From Sphingomonas sp. SRS2 (GTDB taxonomy: Bacteria > Pseudomonadota > Alphaproteobacteria > Sphingomonadales > Sphingomonadaceae), in the NCBI RefSeq assembly GCF_000971055.1, contig NZ_LARW01000086.1, positions 62,001 through 126,000 on the forward strand: 64,000 nt of DNA, written 5' to 3'. The translations under genes were made by a program, and so were the position numbers. This document shows, one piece after another, positions 27,318 to 35,049 of the stretch. The first letter of the stretch is position 1; each line of letters begins with the position of its first letter. Under the pieces are notes generated by a model that saw nothing but the letters and a program-made list of their open reading frames with translations, was not told the DNA's origin and made no database searches.

Positions 27318-28058
27318 TTAGCGTCGCTGGCCCATGAACTGAAGGAGGAAGGTGAACATGTTGACGAAGTCGAGGTAGAGCGACAGCGCGCCCATTATAA
27401 CGGTCTTGCCCATCATGTCCGTCCCCGCAACCTGCGCGTACAGGCTCTTGATCCGCTGCGTGTCGTAGGCGGTAAGGCCTGCGAACAGCAGCACGCCGAT
27501 GAAGCTGATCACCAGGCTCATGGTCCCCGACTGGAGAAACAGGTTGATGATCATCGCCACCAGCAAGCCGACCACGCCCATGATCAGGAAGGTGCCTAAG
27601 GCCGACAGGTCACGCTTGGTCGTATAGCCGTAAAGGCTGAGACCCCCGAACGCCGCCGCGGTCGCGAAGAAGGTGGTCGCGATCGAGGTTCCCGTAAACA
27701 CCAGAAAGATCGACGCCATCGACAGACCCATCACCGTCGCGAACGCCCAGAACAGCAATTGGGCCGTCCCGGTCGAAAGACGAGTGATGCCGAAGCTGAG
27801 CACCAGAACGAACGCCAGTGGCGCAAACATGATGGCATATTTGAGGATCCCCGGCCCGCCGAGCACGGCAGCCGCGTAGCCGCTGTTGGCGAACAACAGC
27901 GCCACGATGCCCGTCAGCAGCACCCCGGAGGCCATGTAATTGTACACGGACAGCATGTAGGACCGTAGGCCCACATCGATCGTCGTGTCTTCACGGCCGA
28001 TCCGGGTCGATTCCGGCACTGCTATTATCCGTGGATCAAATCCGTTTGCCACTTTCAT
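27318..28058 (-). CDS. Bax inhibitor-1/YccA family membrane protein
   Basis: This 246-residue protein has seven predicted membrane helices. The GLRSYMLSVYNYMASGVLLTG segment near residues 32-52 and the C-terminal LYLDFVNMFTFLLQFMGQRR tail are typical of the bacterial BI-1/YccA family. Members act as pH-sensitive calcium leaks or modulate FtsH. A GGAGA site precedes the ATG. It is transcribed away from the OxyR-like LysR gene across a 199-bp spacer, so that regulator may control it. Confidence 0.92.
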   Translation of the reverse strand: MKVANGFDPRIIAVPESTRIGREDTTIDVGLRSYMLSVYNYMASGVLLTGIVALLFANSGYAAAVLGGPGILKYAIMFAPLAFVLVLSFGITRLSTGTAQLLFWAFATVMGLSMASIFLVFTGTSIATTFFATAAAFGGLSLYGYTTKRDLSALGTFLIMGVVGLLVAMIINLFLQSGTMSLVISFIGVLLFAGLTAYDTQRIKSLYAQVAGTDMMGKTVIMGALSLYLDFVNMFTFLLQFMGQRR

Positions 28059-28257
28059 TCTCCATTTTCCGAAGAGTCACCTGCCCGTCAGCGAGGAATA
28101 TCAGGTGGCTTCGGACTGCTTTCAATCTGCCTTCACCCGCAACCAGTGTGGTGGGCCTCATGCTGATTGAGCGACGTTGCCTCAGGCTCGAGATTGAGTC
28201 CATTCGAAAGGATACCCTGAACGTGATAGGTATTGGCTATCGCTATGGAGTCTTCCC

Positions 28258-29160
28258 ATGCCAACGTTGCGCCAGCTGGAATATCTCGTTGCCGTGGCTG
28301 ACCTTCAGAATTTCGGCCGCGCGGCGGATGTATGCCACGTCTCGCAACCGACGCTCAGCCAGCAGCTGCGCGCGCTGGAGGATCGGCTCGGAGTCGCCCT
28401 GATCGAACGAAGAACCTCGGGGGCGGAGTTGACCCCGATCGGACGCGAGATAACTGCACGGGCCCGACGTTTGGTGATCGAGGTGCAGGATATTCGCGAC
28501 CTAGCGCGGCGGGCCGGCGAGCATCTCGTGGGGACACTCCGCTTCGGAGTGACGCCCACCTTGGGGCCCTATTTGATGCCCCCGATCGTCGCTGCGCTCC
28601 ACCGCGAGCAGCCTGATCTCAGGCTTCATATCAGGGAGGGCATTCCGGAAGAGCAGGCGCTCGTGCTTTCGCGAGGCGCGCTTGACATGCTGCTCGGACC
28701 GCTGCCGATCGAGGGTGGCGACCTTGAAGTCCAGCCCTTGTTTCGCGAGCGATTGTTTCTCGTCGCACCTCCCGACCATCCGCTCGCCATGCGCCCCAAA
28801 CTTTGCGTCGAGGATCTGAAAGGCGCGCAGGTTCTCAGCCTCGGTAGGTCCCACCATCTGCATCGCCAAGTGGCCGAAATCTGCGCGGAACTCGGCATGG
28901 AACTGCTGCGTGACTATGAGGGCACAAGCCTCGATAGCGTTCATCAGATGGCCAGCTCAGGGGTGGGGCTTGCGGTCCTCCCAGAGCTTTACATCGGCTC
29001 GGATGTCGGAGGCCGTACGGGCATCGAAGTGCTTAAGCCTCAGGGATGGAAATTCACACGCAGCATCGCCGCGGCGTGGCGATCCGGCGCTGCTTACCGG
29101 GACGCGTATCGGACGATTGCTGACCGGATTCAGGCTGAAGCCCGCGCTTTGATCGGGTGA
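28258..29160 (+). CDS. OxyR-like LysR regulator lacking the peroxidatic Cys
   Basis: This 300-residue regulator is close to OxyR in the HTH (MPTLRQLEYLVAVADLQNFG) and effector domain. In E. coli OxyR, Cys199 and Cys208 form the peroxide-sensing disulfide. The matching segment here is LGRSHHLHRQVAEIC: the first position is His200, and only the second cysteine (Cys209) remains. It therefore probably does not sense peroxide by the classical route. It lies divergently from the BI-1 gene and upstream of DUF465, the zinc-ribbon gene and terC. A deleted second copy is at 31756-32014. Confidence 0.88.
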   Translation: MPTLRQLEYLVAVADLQNFGRAADVCHVSQPTLSQQLRALEDRLGVALIERRTSGAELTPIGREITARARRLVIEVQDIRDLARRAGEHLVGTLRFGVTPTLGPYLMPPIVAALHREQPDLRLHIREGIPEEQALVLSRGALDMLLGPLPIEGGDLEVQPLFRERLFLVAPPDHPLAMRPKLCVEDLKGAQVLSLGRSHHLHRQVAEICAELGMELLRDYEGTSLDSVHQMASSGVGLAVLPELYIGSDVGGRTGIEVLKPQGWKFTRSIAAAWRSGAAYRDAYRTIADRIQAEARALIG

Positions 29161-29404
29161 AATGCCTGCCCACCGCATTGAGTGGCGATAGCCTGCTGCT
29201 ATTGCTCCATGCGAGAAGTCGGATTGGCCGCCAATCGCGGGTAAGCCTAGATTGGTTCTCGCGGACCGGGCCCCTCTGGCGGCTGTTCCCCCTGACAGTC
29301 GCGATGTCGGACCGCTTCGGGCTAGCTCGATGCAGTGCGTATGCCCATATGTCGCTGCGTCATGGCTAACCCGATCGGTGAAACCATCGATCTGGAGAGA
29401 GGCT
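29161..29404 (+). repeat. intergenic direct repeat, copy A
   Basis: This gene-free spacer shares long near-identical stretches with 32015-32252, both between a LysR gene and a DUF465 gene. The conserved part runs from about 29212 (GAGAAGTCGGATTGGCCGCC) through a GATTGG/CCAATC inverted repeat (29222-29227 and 29231-29236) to about 29335. Conservation of non-coding DNA suggests a promoter, operator or small RNA, or simply recent duplication. I see no start codon or ribosome site that would make it a gene. Confidence 0.7.
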
Positions 29405-29584
29405 ATGAGTGCCCTAGTGTATAAATTGACCGTCGTTCATCACAGACTGGACGACCAAATTCGCCAAGAGCTAAAGCGGCGATTTCCCGATGGTATCCGG
29501 CTGCTGCGGCTGAAGAAGCTGAGGCTGGCGGTCAAAGATCGACTGCATATGCTGGCCCGCTTCCCCAAGCGTGGAAGGGATTGA
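29405..29584 (+). CDS. DUF465 (YdcH-type) small protein, copy A
   Basis: This 59-residue basic helical protein has the YdcH/DUF465 look: HHRLDDQIRQELKRRFPDGI followed by RLLRLKKLRLAVKDRL. A GAGAGAGG ribosome site precedes the ATG. The predicted structure is a helical hairpin. The function is unknown. It ends 3 bases before the zinc-ribbon gene, and the same pair recurs at 32253-32729, so the two proteins probably work together. Confidence 0.8.
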   Translation: MSALVYKLTVVHHRLDDQIRQELKRRFPDGIRLLRLKKLRLAVKDRLHMLARFPKRGRD

Positions 29585-29587
29585 GCC

Positions 29588-29884
29588 ATGCGAAGCGCAG
29601 AAGCCGTCGCCGCTATGCCTTGTCCGATCTGCAAGACCGGCCTGACCTTGTCCAACCGCCAGGGCGTCGAAATCGACTATTGCCAGACGTGTCGGGGCGT
29701 CTGGCTCGACCGCGGCGAACTAGACAAGATCATTGAACGCAGCGTTGAAGATGCGGTGCCGGCCCGGCGCGAAGCCGAGCCAAGGTCGGACTACCGGCCA
29801 GGCGGTTATCGCGACGACGATGACGATCACCGCTACCGTCACGGCAAGCGGAAGAAGTCATTCCTGTCGGAGATGTTTGACTAA
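29588..29884 (+). CDS. TFIIB-type zinc-ribbon protein, copy A
   Basis: This 98-residue protein has a zf-TFIIB domain: CPIC at residues ~12-15 and CQTC at ~33-36, then GVWLDRGELDKIIERS. A disordered Arg/Asp-rich linker and a conserved basic tail (KRKKSFLSEMFD) follow. Such short zinc-ribbon proteins are common in bacteria but uncharacterised; binding to nucleic acid or to a protein partner is plausible. It is coupled to DUF465 (3-base gap). The paralogue at 32436-32729 keeps all four cysteines and the tail. Confidence 0.85.
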   Translation: MRSAEAVAAMPCPICKTGLTLSNRQGVEIDYCQTCRGVWLDRGELDKIIERSVEDAVPARREAEPRSDYRPGGYRDDDDDHRYRHGKRKKSFLSEMFD

Positions 29885-29890
29885 CGATCA

Positions 29891-29916
29891 CCACCACCGA
29901 CCTAGGTCGGTGGTGG
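29891..29916. terminator. 26-bp perfect palindrome, terminator-like
   Basis: Seven bases after the zinc-ribbon stop lies a perfect 26-bp palindrome: a 13-base arm (CCACCACCGACCT) and its exact complement. As RNA it makes a very stable hairpin. It is followed by CCTTCTC rather than a good T-run, so termination may be partial or Rho-dependent. A symmetric protein-binding site ahead of terC (30025) is the alternative. The second copy of the block lacks this palindrome. Confidence 0.6.
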
Positions 29917-30024
29917 CCTTCTCGTGCCAAGCGATCCGGAACCCTTTGATGGCTGAGCGATCGGCCGTGATGTCGGATCAAGACCAAACCGCTCGGTGAT
30001 GAGCGATTAGATCGGATCGGACAC

Positions 30025-31020
30025 ATGGAATTCCTAGGATACATCTGGCTCGACAAGCCGCTGTGGATGTGGGCTGCTTTTCTCGCGATCGTTGTGACGC
30101 TGCTCACGCTCGACCTCGGCGTGCTGCACAAGAAGCAGCGCGAGATCGGCGTCACCGAAAGCCTGACGCTCTCGGCCGTCTACATCGTGCTCGGGCTCGG
30201 CTTCGGCGGCTGGGTCTGGTGGTACATGGGCGCGACCGCCGGCATGCAGTATGTCACCGGCTTCGTCATCGAGAAGAGCCTCGCGATGGACAATGTGTTC
30301 GTCATCGCGATGATCTTCGCCTATTTCGCGGTGCCGCGCCTCTACCAGCACCGGGTCCTGTTCTACGGCATCCTCGGCGTCATCATCCTGCGCGCCATCA
30401 TGATCGGGCTCGGCGCGACGCTGGTCGAGCAGTTCAGCTGGGTGCTGTACGTCTTCGCGGCTTTCCTGATCTTTACCGGCGTGAAGATGTGGGCGCTCGC
30501 CGACAAGGCGTATGACGTAGGCGCGTCGCCGGTGCTCCGCTGGGTCAAGCGGCGGTTCCGGGTGACCGACGACCTCCACGGCGAGCGCTTCTTCGTCAAG
30601 CAGGCGGATGCTAAGACCGGCAAACTCGCCTGGTATATGACGCCGCTGTTCCTGGCCCTCATCATGGTCGAGGTTGTCGACCTCGTGTTCGCGGTTGATT
30701 CGGTTCCGGCGATCTTCGCCATCACCACCGACCCGTTCATCGTCTACACCTCGAACATCTTCGCGATCCTCGGCCTGCGCGCGCTCTACTTCGCGCTCGC
30801 GGCGATGGTCGACCGCTTCCACTATCTCAAATATGCGCTCGCGGTGCTGCTGGTGTTCATCGGCTCGAAGATCTTCGTCGCCGATGCGCTTGGCCTCGCC
30901 AAGGTCCCGCCGGCCGCATCGCTGTCGATCACCTTCGCGATTCTCGCAGTCGGCGTCGGCTACTCGCTCTGGAAGACACGTGGCAGGGCGATCGCGGAGG
31001 TCGGGTCCAGGCAGCCGTGA
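30025..31020 (+). CDS. terC: TerC family membrane protein, copy A
   Basis: This 331-residue polytopic protein of the TerC/Alx family has about nine hydrophobic helices. Conserved acidic membrane motifs are present: FVIEKSLAMDNVFVIAMIF and VVDLVFAVDSVPAIFAIT. TerC/Alx/MeeY proteins are linked to tellurite resistance and to manganese export or metal loading of secreted proteins. I looked for a yybP-ykoY (manganese) riboswitch in the 140-bp leader and did not see one. A second, diverged copy lies at 33988-35049. Confidence 0.92.
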   Translation: MEFLGYIWLDKPLWMWAAFLAIVVTLLTLDLGVLHKKQREIGVTESLTLSAVYIVLGLGFGGWVWWYMGATAGMQYVTGFVIEKSLAMDNVFVIAMIFAYFAVPRLYQHRVLFYGILGVIILRAIMIGLGATLVEQFSWVLYVFAAFLIFTGVKMWALADKAYDVGASPVLRWVKRRFRVTDDLHGERFFVKQADAKTGKLAWYMTPLFLALIMVEVVDLVFAVDSVPAIFAITTDPFIVYTSNIFAILGLRALYFALAAMVDRFHYLKYALAVLLVFIGSKIFVADALGLAKVPPAASLSITFAILAVGVGYSLWKTRGRAIAEVGSRQP

Positions 31021-31141
31021 GCGACAGGTGCCCCCCGGCCGGATTTAGGCGTGTTCTGGAGCCTGCTGAAGACGCGGGGAGCCGCCCCGGCCGACACCGC
31101 ACTAACTGTTCCCTGACCCTTGCGAACAAAGGAGAGTTCCT

Positions 31142-31447
31142 ATGCAGGACTTCATCGCCGCCCTGGTCTCGTTCTTCCTGATCGAGCCGCTCCAAGCAGA
31201 GATGGCCGAGAGGCTTGCGGCCGCCCAGGCGCCACAGGCCGTGGTCGCCGAGTTGACCGCATGCGCTCGGAGCGGCGCGCCCACGCTCCTGGAGCGTGCC
31301 ACGAACGATCCGGCATGGGCGGCTTCGAACGCCGTCCGGCTCTGGGCGGGCTGGGTGCGCCCCGACCAGGTGCTCGTCGAGGCCGCGCCCGGCTGCGCGG
31401 CGGCCGTCGAGGCGGCGCGACCCTTCCTAACCGAGCCGTCGTCGTGA
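31142..31447 (+). CDS. hypothetical protein (101 aa)
   Basis: This 101-residue protein starts with MQDFIAALVSFFLIEPLQAE, a short hydrophobic helix, followed by an Ala-rich helical domain with two Cys (TACARSG, APGCAAA). An AAAGGAGAG ribosome site stands 6-7 bases before the ATG, which supports expression. It lies 121 bases after terC on the same strand. I do not recognise the family; membrane association through the N-terminus is likely. Confidence 0.65.
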   Translation: MQDFIAALVSFFLIEPLQAEMAERLAAAQAPQAVVAELTACARSGAPTLLERATNDPAWAASNAVRLWAGWVRPDQVLVEAAPGCAAAVEAARPFLTEPSS

Positions 31448-31501
31448 CGGCCGCAGAAGCGGGGTCTCACATCACGACCTTGACGATACAGGCTTGTGTC
31501 C

Positions 31502-31900
31502 ATGGCCGGCTTCCTCGTTTTCGATCTGTTAATCGTCGGTTTCGCGTGGGCCCCGGCTTGGCTGTGGTGCCTGGCGAGCCGGCACCGGGTGCGGCGGGTC
31601 AGCCGGCACGAAGTGCTGGATGCGGCCGACATCAACCCGCTCATGACCGCTGAACCGCAAGCACTCACGACGGCGTGCCCGGCGGTGCTGGCGGCCGCCC
31701 GCCTGGGTTTCACTGCGCGCTCCTACAAGGGTGAAGCAGCGACTCTGGATGACCTGTGCCGATGCTTCGTCAACTTGAGTATCTCGTCGCGCTTGCCAAC
31801 CTCAGGCACTTCGGGCGCGCAGCCTATGCCTGCCACGTCTCGCAATCGACGCTCAGCCAGCAGCTGCGTGCGCTGGAGGATCGGCTCGGAGTCGCGCTGA
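31502..31900 (+). CDS. hypothetical membrane protein, possibly truncated
   Basis: The frame from ATG 31502 encodes MAGFLVFDLLIVGFAWAPAW, a convincing membrane helix, then RHRVRRVSRHEVLDAADI and about 50 further residues. From about 31756 it overlaps the LysR remnant in another frame, and the protein there loses any natural look. The simplest reading is a small gene whose 3' end was replaced when the duplicated block was inserted. There is no strong ribosome site. It may not be a functional gene. Confidence 0.35.
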   Translation: MAGFLVFDLLIVGFAWAPAWLWCLASRHRVRRVSRHEVLDAADINPLMTAEPQALTTACPAVLAAARLGFTARSYKGEAATLDDLCRCFVNLSISSRLPTSGTSGAQPMPATSRNRRSASSCVRWRIGSESR

Positions 31901-32014
31901 TCGAACGAAGAACCTCGGGGGCGGAGTTGACCCCGATCCGGGGCTGCTTACGGGGATGTCTATCGGACGATTGCCGACCGGATTCAGACAGAGGCTCGCC
32001 CTCTGATCGGGTGA
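31756..32014 (+). pseudogene. LysR pseudogene with internal deletion (copy B)
   Basis: The first ~60 codons (MPMLRQLEYLVALANLRHFG, HTH complete) closely match the OxyR-like gene at 28258. At about 31936 the sequence jumps to the 3' end of that gene: the last ~75 bases, up to TGA 32012-32014, match its C-terminus (AYRDAYRTIADRIQAEARAL region). About 644 bp are missing relative to copy A, which also shifts the frame, since 644 is not a multiple of three. Both parental break sites carry CGATC, suggesting a microhomology deletion. A short HTH-only peptide could still be made. Confidence 0.88.
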
Positions 32015-32252
32015 CTGCTTGCCGCTGCGGAGGTAACGATAGCCTGGGGCTATTGCTCCGCGCGAGAAATCGGATTGGCCGCCAATCGCGGCTAAGACTA
32101 GATTGGTTGTCGCGGACCGGGCCCCTCTGGTGGCTGTTCCCCCTGACAGCTGCGATGTCGGACCGCATCGAGCCAGCTCGATGCAGTTCACGCCCCCGTT
32201 GCTGCATCGTGGCTGGCCCGATCGATCGAACCATCGATTAGGAGAAAAAGCC
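32015..32252 (+). repeat. intergenic direct repeat, copy B
   Basis: This is the counterpart of 29161-29404, between the LysR pseudogene and the second DUF465 gene. It keeps the GATTGG/CCAATC inverted repeat (32073-32078 and 32082-32087), the CGGACCGGGCCCCTCTGG segment and the GTTCCCCCTGACAG segment with few changes. No gene is visible in it. It ends in an AGGAGAAAAAG ribosome site for DUF465. Confidence 0.7.
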
Positions 32253-32432
32253 ATGAACGCACTCAATTACCGACTGCTCCTTGTCCACAGCAAGCTGGAC
32301 GCCGAGGTGCGTCGGGAGCACAAGCGGCGCTTCCCGAACGCGTTGCGGCTGTTGCGGCTGAAGAAGCTCAGGCTCGCAATCAAGGATCGCATGTACCGGC
32401 TCGCGTTCGTCCACCAAACTGGGGCGGCATGA
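32253..32432 (+). CDS. DUF465 (YdcH-type) small protein, copy B
   Basis: This 59-residue paralogue of the protein at 29405-29584 keeps the LDAEVRREHKRRFP and LRLLRLKKLRLAIKDRM segments. A strong AGGAGA site precedes the ATG. It overlaps nothing and is followed 3 bases later by the zinc-ribbon gene, exactly as in copy A. The function is unknown. Both members of the pair remaining intact while the LysR gene decayed suggests they are still used. Confidence 0.8.
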   Translation: MNALNYRLLLVHSKLDAEVRREHKRRFPNALRLLRLKKLRLAIKDRMYRLAFVHQTGAA

Positions 32433-32435
32433 GCC

Positions 32436-32729
32436 ATGCGAACCGCAGAAACAGTCGCCGCGATGCCCTGTCCGATCTGCAAGACCGGGCTGACTTTATC
32501 CGATCGCCAAGGCGTCGAGATCGACTTTTGCCCCACTTGCCGCGGCGTGTGGCTGGACCGTGGAGAGCTGGACAAGGTCATCGAACGCAGCATCGAAGAT
32601 GCGGCGCCGGCCCGCCGTGAACCGGCCCCCCCGGGCCGAGGCTACAGGCCGAGTGGATATGACGACGACGACGGCCGCTATCGCCATGGCAAGCGGAAGA
32701 AGTCGTTTCTGTCGGAGCTGTTCGACTGA
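32436..32729 (+). CDS. TFIIB-type zinc-ribbon protein, copy B
   Basis: This 97-residue paralogue of 29588-29884 is nearly identical in the zinc-ribbon half: CPICKTGLTLSDRQGVEIDF, CPTC, GVWLDRGELDKVIERS. It differs in the linker and ends in the same KRKKSFLSELFD tail. All four cysteines are present. Conservation of both the zinc site and the basic tail points to two functional surfaces. No enzyme activity is indicated. Confidence 0.85.
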   Translation: MRTAETVAAMPCPICKTGLTLSDRQGVEIDFCPTCRGVWLDRGELDKVIERSIEDAAPARREPAPPGRGYRPSGYDDDDGRYRHGKRKKSFLSELFD

Positions 32730-32938
32730 AGGGAGCAGCCGCTTGCGTCGAGCAGGCGGCGTCTCTCCTTCCGCGACCCTATCGACGCCGCAGTATCTAA
32801 ACCGGCGACCTCGATATTGCATCCCTCATCATGGTCGGTCTCCGCAGCTCATGCACAACCACCGCCGAGCTTGTTCCTAACTCAGAGCCGCGTGACGCGG
32901 TCAATGTGAAGCAGCCGATCAATTGAGGAGATAAGAGA

Positions 32939-33784
32939 ATGGCTTTCAAGGATGTCCTGCTCCAGTTGAGCAGCTATCCCGAACCGACCCCGGCTGCGGC
33001 GATCGACCAAGCGGTCGGCTTCGCTGAGGCGCTGGGCGCGCACATCTCGGCGCTGACTTTCAAAATAGAGATTCCGAACGCCGGCAACGCACTGGCGAAC
33101 GCACTGCTGAACATCCCGGGCATGATTGCGGCCGAGCGGCAGAAGAGTGTGGCGAATGCCCAAAATCTGGTCAGTGTGTTCGAAGGCATGGCGACGCAGC
33201 GTGGCGTTGCACACGACCAGATCGTCGGGTCGTGCCCGAGCTCGCAGCTCGCGGCCATCGTGACTGAACACGCCAGGATGCACGATGTCACGATGATCCC
33301 GATCGGCGAGCAGGCTCTTCAGCAATACGTCGCCGAGTCTGTGATATTCGGCTCCGGGCGACCGACGATCGTCTTCCCGGAAGTGCCGAAAAGCAGCAAT
33401 TCCTTTCCCCTCGACGTGGTCGGTGTGGCTTGGGATTTCAGCCGGGCCGCGGCGCGGGCGGTGGCCGATGCCCTCCCGGTCCTGCAGCGCGCCAAGACCA
33501 TACGGGTGGTCACGATCACACAGGAGAAGACGATCGACACTAGGCACTCGGGCGAGGATTTGGCGAAGTATCTCGCCTGGCATGGCATCGAGGTTGTCCT
33601 GGAGGAAGAAGGCGCCGCCGGCCGCACGATCGGACAGGCTCTAGAGGAATATGCAACCGCACACGACCTCGACCTGCTCGTAATGGGAGCCTACGGGCAC
33701 TCACGGATGCAAAACTTCATCCTGGGCGGCGCGACAAAGACCATCGTCGCCAACCCGCCGCTGCCAGTGCTCCTCTCACATTGA
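32939..33784 (+). CDS. universal stress protein (tandem UspA)
   Basis: This 281-residue protein has two UspA-like domains (about residues 1-145 and 150-281). The second has the ATP-binding type loop GAYGHSRMQNFILGGATKT near the C-terminus; the first lacks a clear version of it. A GAGGAGATAAGAG ribosome site precedes the ATG. Tandem Usps act in general stress survival. It separates the second DUF465/zinc-ribbon pair from the second terC, a place with no counterpart in copy A. Confidence 0.9.
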   Translation: MAFKDVLLQLSSYPEPTPAAAIDQAVGFAEALGAHISALTFKIEIPNAGNALANALLNIPGMIAAERQKSVANAQNLVSVFEGMATQRGVAHDQIVGSCPSSQLAAIVTEHARMHDVTMIPIGEQALQQYVAESVIFGSGRPTIVFPEVPKSSNSFPLDVVGVAWDFSRAAARAVADALPVLQRAKTIRVVTITQEKTIDTRHSGEDLAKYLAWHGIEVVLEEEGAAGRTIGQALEEYATAHDLDLLVMGAYGHSRMQNFILGGATKTIVANPPLPVLLSH

Positions 33785-33987
33785 TGCTGCGTCCGCGGCT
33801 GCGCAACGCGAGAACCAGGACGACACCACCACGAGCCCATTGGCGCAATCGCAATTGGGGCCGCTCGCCACCGTCTCAGGCACTCCCGAAAGGTCCGGGC
33901 CCCGCTAGCGGTCGAACATGGACGCAATGAGGAGCCTGTAACCCATTCAACGGGTGCTCCCAAACACCCGAAAAGTAAGGATTACCC

Positions 33988-35049
33988 ATGGAACTGCTCA
34001 CCGATATCCTGACCAGCGATTTCCTTGGAAAGTCTGCTTGGCTTTGGTTCGCCTTTCTCGGCGTGGTCGGCGCGCTGCTCGCCTTCGACCTCGGAATACT
34101 CCACAAGCAGGACAAAGAGCTCGGTGTCGGCGAAAGCTTGTTCTTGTCCGCGTTCTACATCGCGATCGCGCTGGTGTTCGGCGCCTGGGTGTGGTGGTCC
34201 ATGGGCCCGACCTCTGGCATGGAGTATTTCACGGGTTATGCCCTCGAGAAGGCGCTTTCGATCGACAATGTCTTCGTAATCTCGCTCATCTTCGGCTACT
34301 TCGCCATTCCCGCCAAATACCAGTACCGAGCGCTCCTCTGGGGCATCCTCGCGGTGCTGGTCTTGCGCGGCATTATGATCGGGCTCGGCGCAGCGCTCGT
34401 ACAACAGTATGAATGGGTGCTCTATATCTTCGGCGCCTTCCTGATCGCCACGGGGATCAAGATGCTCGTCATGGGAGAGAGCGAGCAGGACGTGTCGAAG
34501 AATCCGATCGTGCGCTTCCTGTCCAGGCGCATGCGGGTCTCGGCCGAGTTGCACGGTTCGCACTTCTTCGTCCGCAAACCCGATCCGGAGACGGGGAAGC
34601 TCGCGCGCTTCGCGACGCCTCTGTTCCTGGCGCTCGTCGTGATCAACATCGCGGATCTCGTGTTCGCGGTCGACTCGGTGCCAGCAATCTTCGCCATCAC
34701 GACCGACACCTACATCGTGTTTACGGCCAATATCATGGCGATCCTCGGTCTCCGCGCCCTCTATTTTGCCCTCGCTGCGATGGTGCACCGCTTCGAGTAT
34801 CTGAAATACGCGCTCGCCATCGTGCTCGTTTTCATCGGGGCCAAGATCTTCTGGAATCAGATCGTCGGCAAGGTCGATCCCGCGATCTCGCTCGGAGTGA
34901 CCTTGTCCATCATCGCAGCCGGCGTCCTGTTCTCGCTCTGGAAAACCCGTGCGGCCACGACAGACGAAGCCGCTCGCCACCGCCTGACAGCTTCGCTCCC
35001 GGATCCCATCGGGAAACGTCCCTCCGCTCGCCCTGCCGGAGACGATTGA
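33988..35049 (+). CDS. terC: TerC family membrane protein, copy B
   Basis: This 353-residue paralogue of the TerC at 30025 has the same helix pattern and motifs (YALEKALSIDNVFVISLIF; IADLVFAVDSVPAIFAIT). It is clearly more diverged than the zinc-ribbon pair, so either this duplication is older or the two genes arrived separately. A ~25-residue polar C-terminal extension is specific to this copy. An AAGGA site lies before the ATG. Its stop overlaps the next start (ATGA), linking it to the DUF1476 gene. Confidence 0.92.
   Translation: MELLTDILTSDFLGKSAWLWFAFLGVVGALLAFDLGILHKQDKELGVGESLFLSAFYIAIALVFGAWVWWSMGPTSGMEYFTGYALEKALSIDNVFVISLIFGYFAIPAKYQYRALLWGILAVLVLRGIMIGLGAALVQQYEWVLYIFGAFLIATGIKMLVMGESEQDVSKNPIVRFLSRRMRVSAELHGSHFFVRKPDPETGKLARFATPLFLALVVINIADLVFAVDSVPAIFAITTDTYIVFTANIMAILGLRALYFALAAMVHRFEYLKYALAIVLVFIGAKIFWNQIVGKVDPAISLGVTLSIIAAGVLFSLWKTRAATTDEAARHRLTASLPDPIGKRPSARPAGDD

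Noticed and set aside
29885-30024. Manganese (yybP-ykoY) riboswitch ahead of terC
   Set aside because: The leader contains a simple palindrome but not the conserved loop motifs of that riboswitch.
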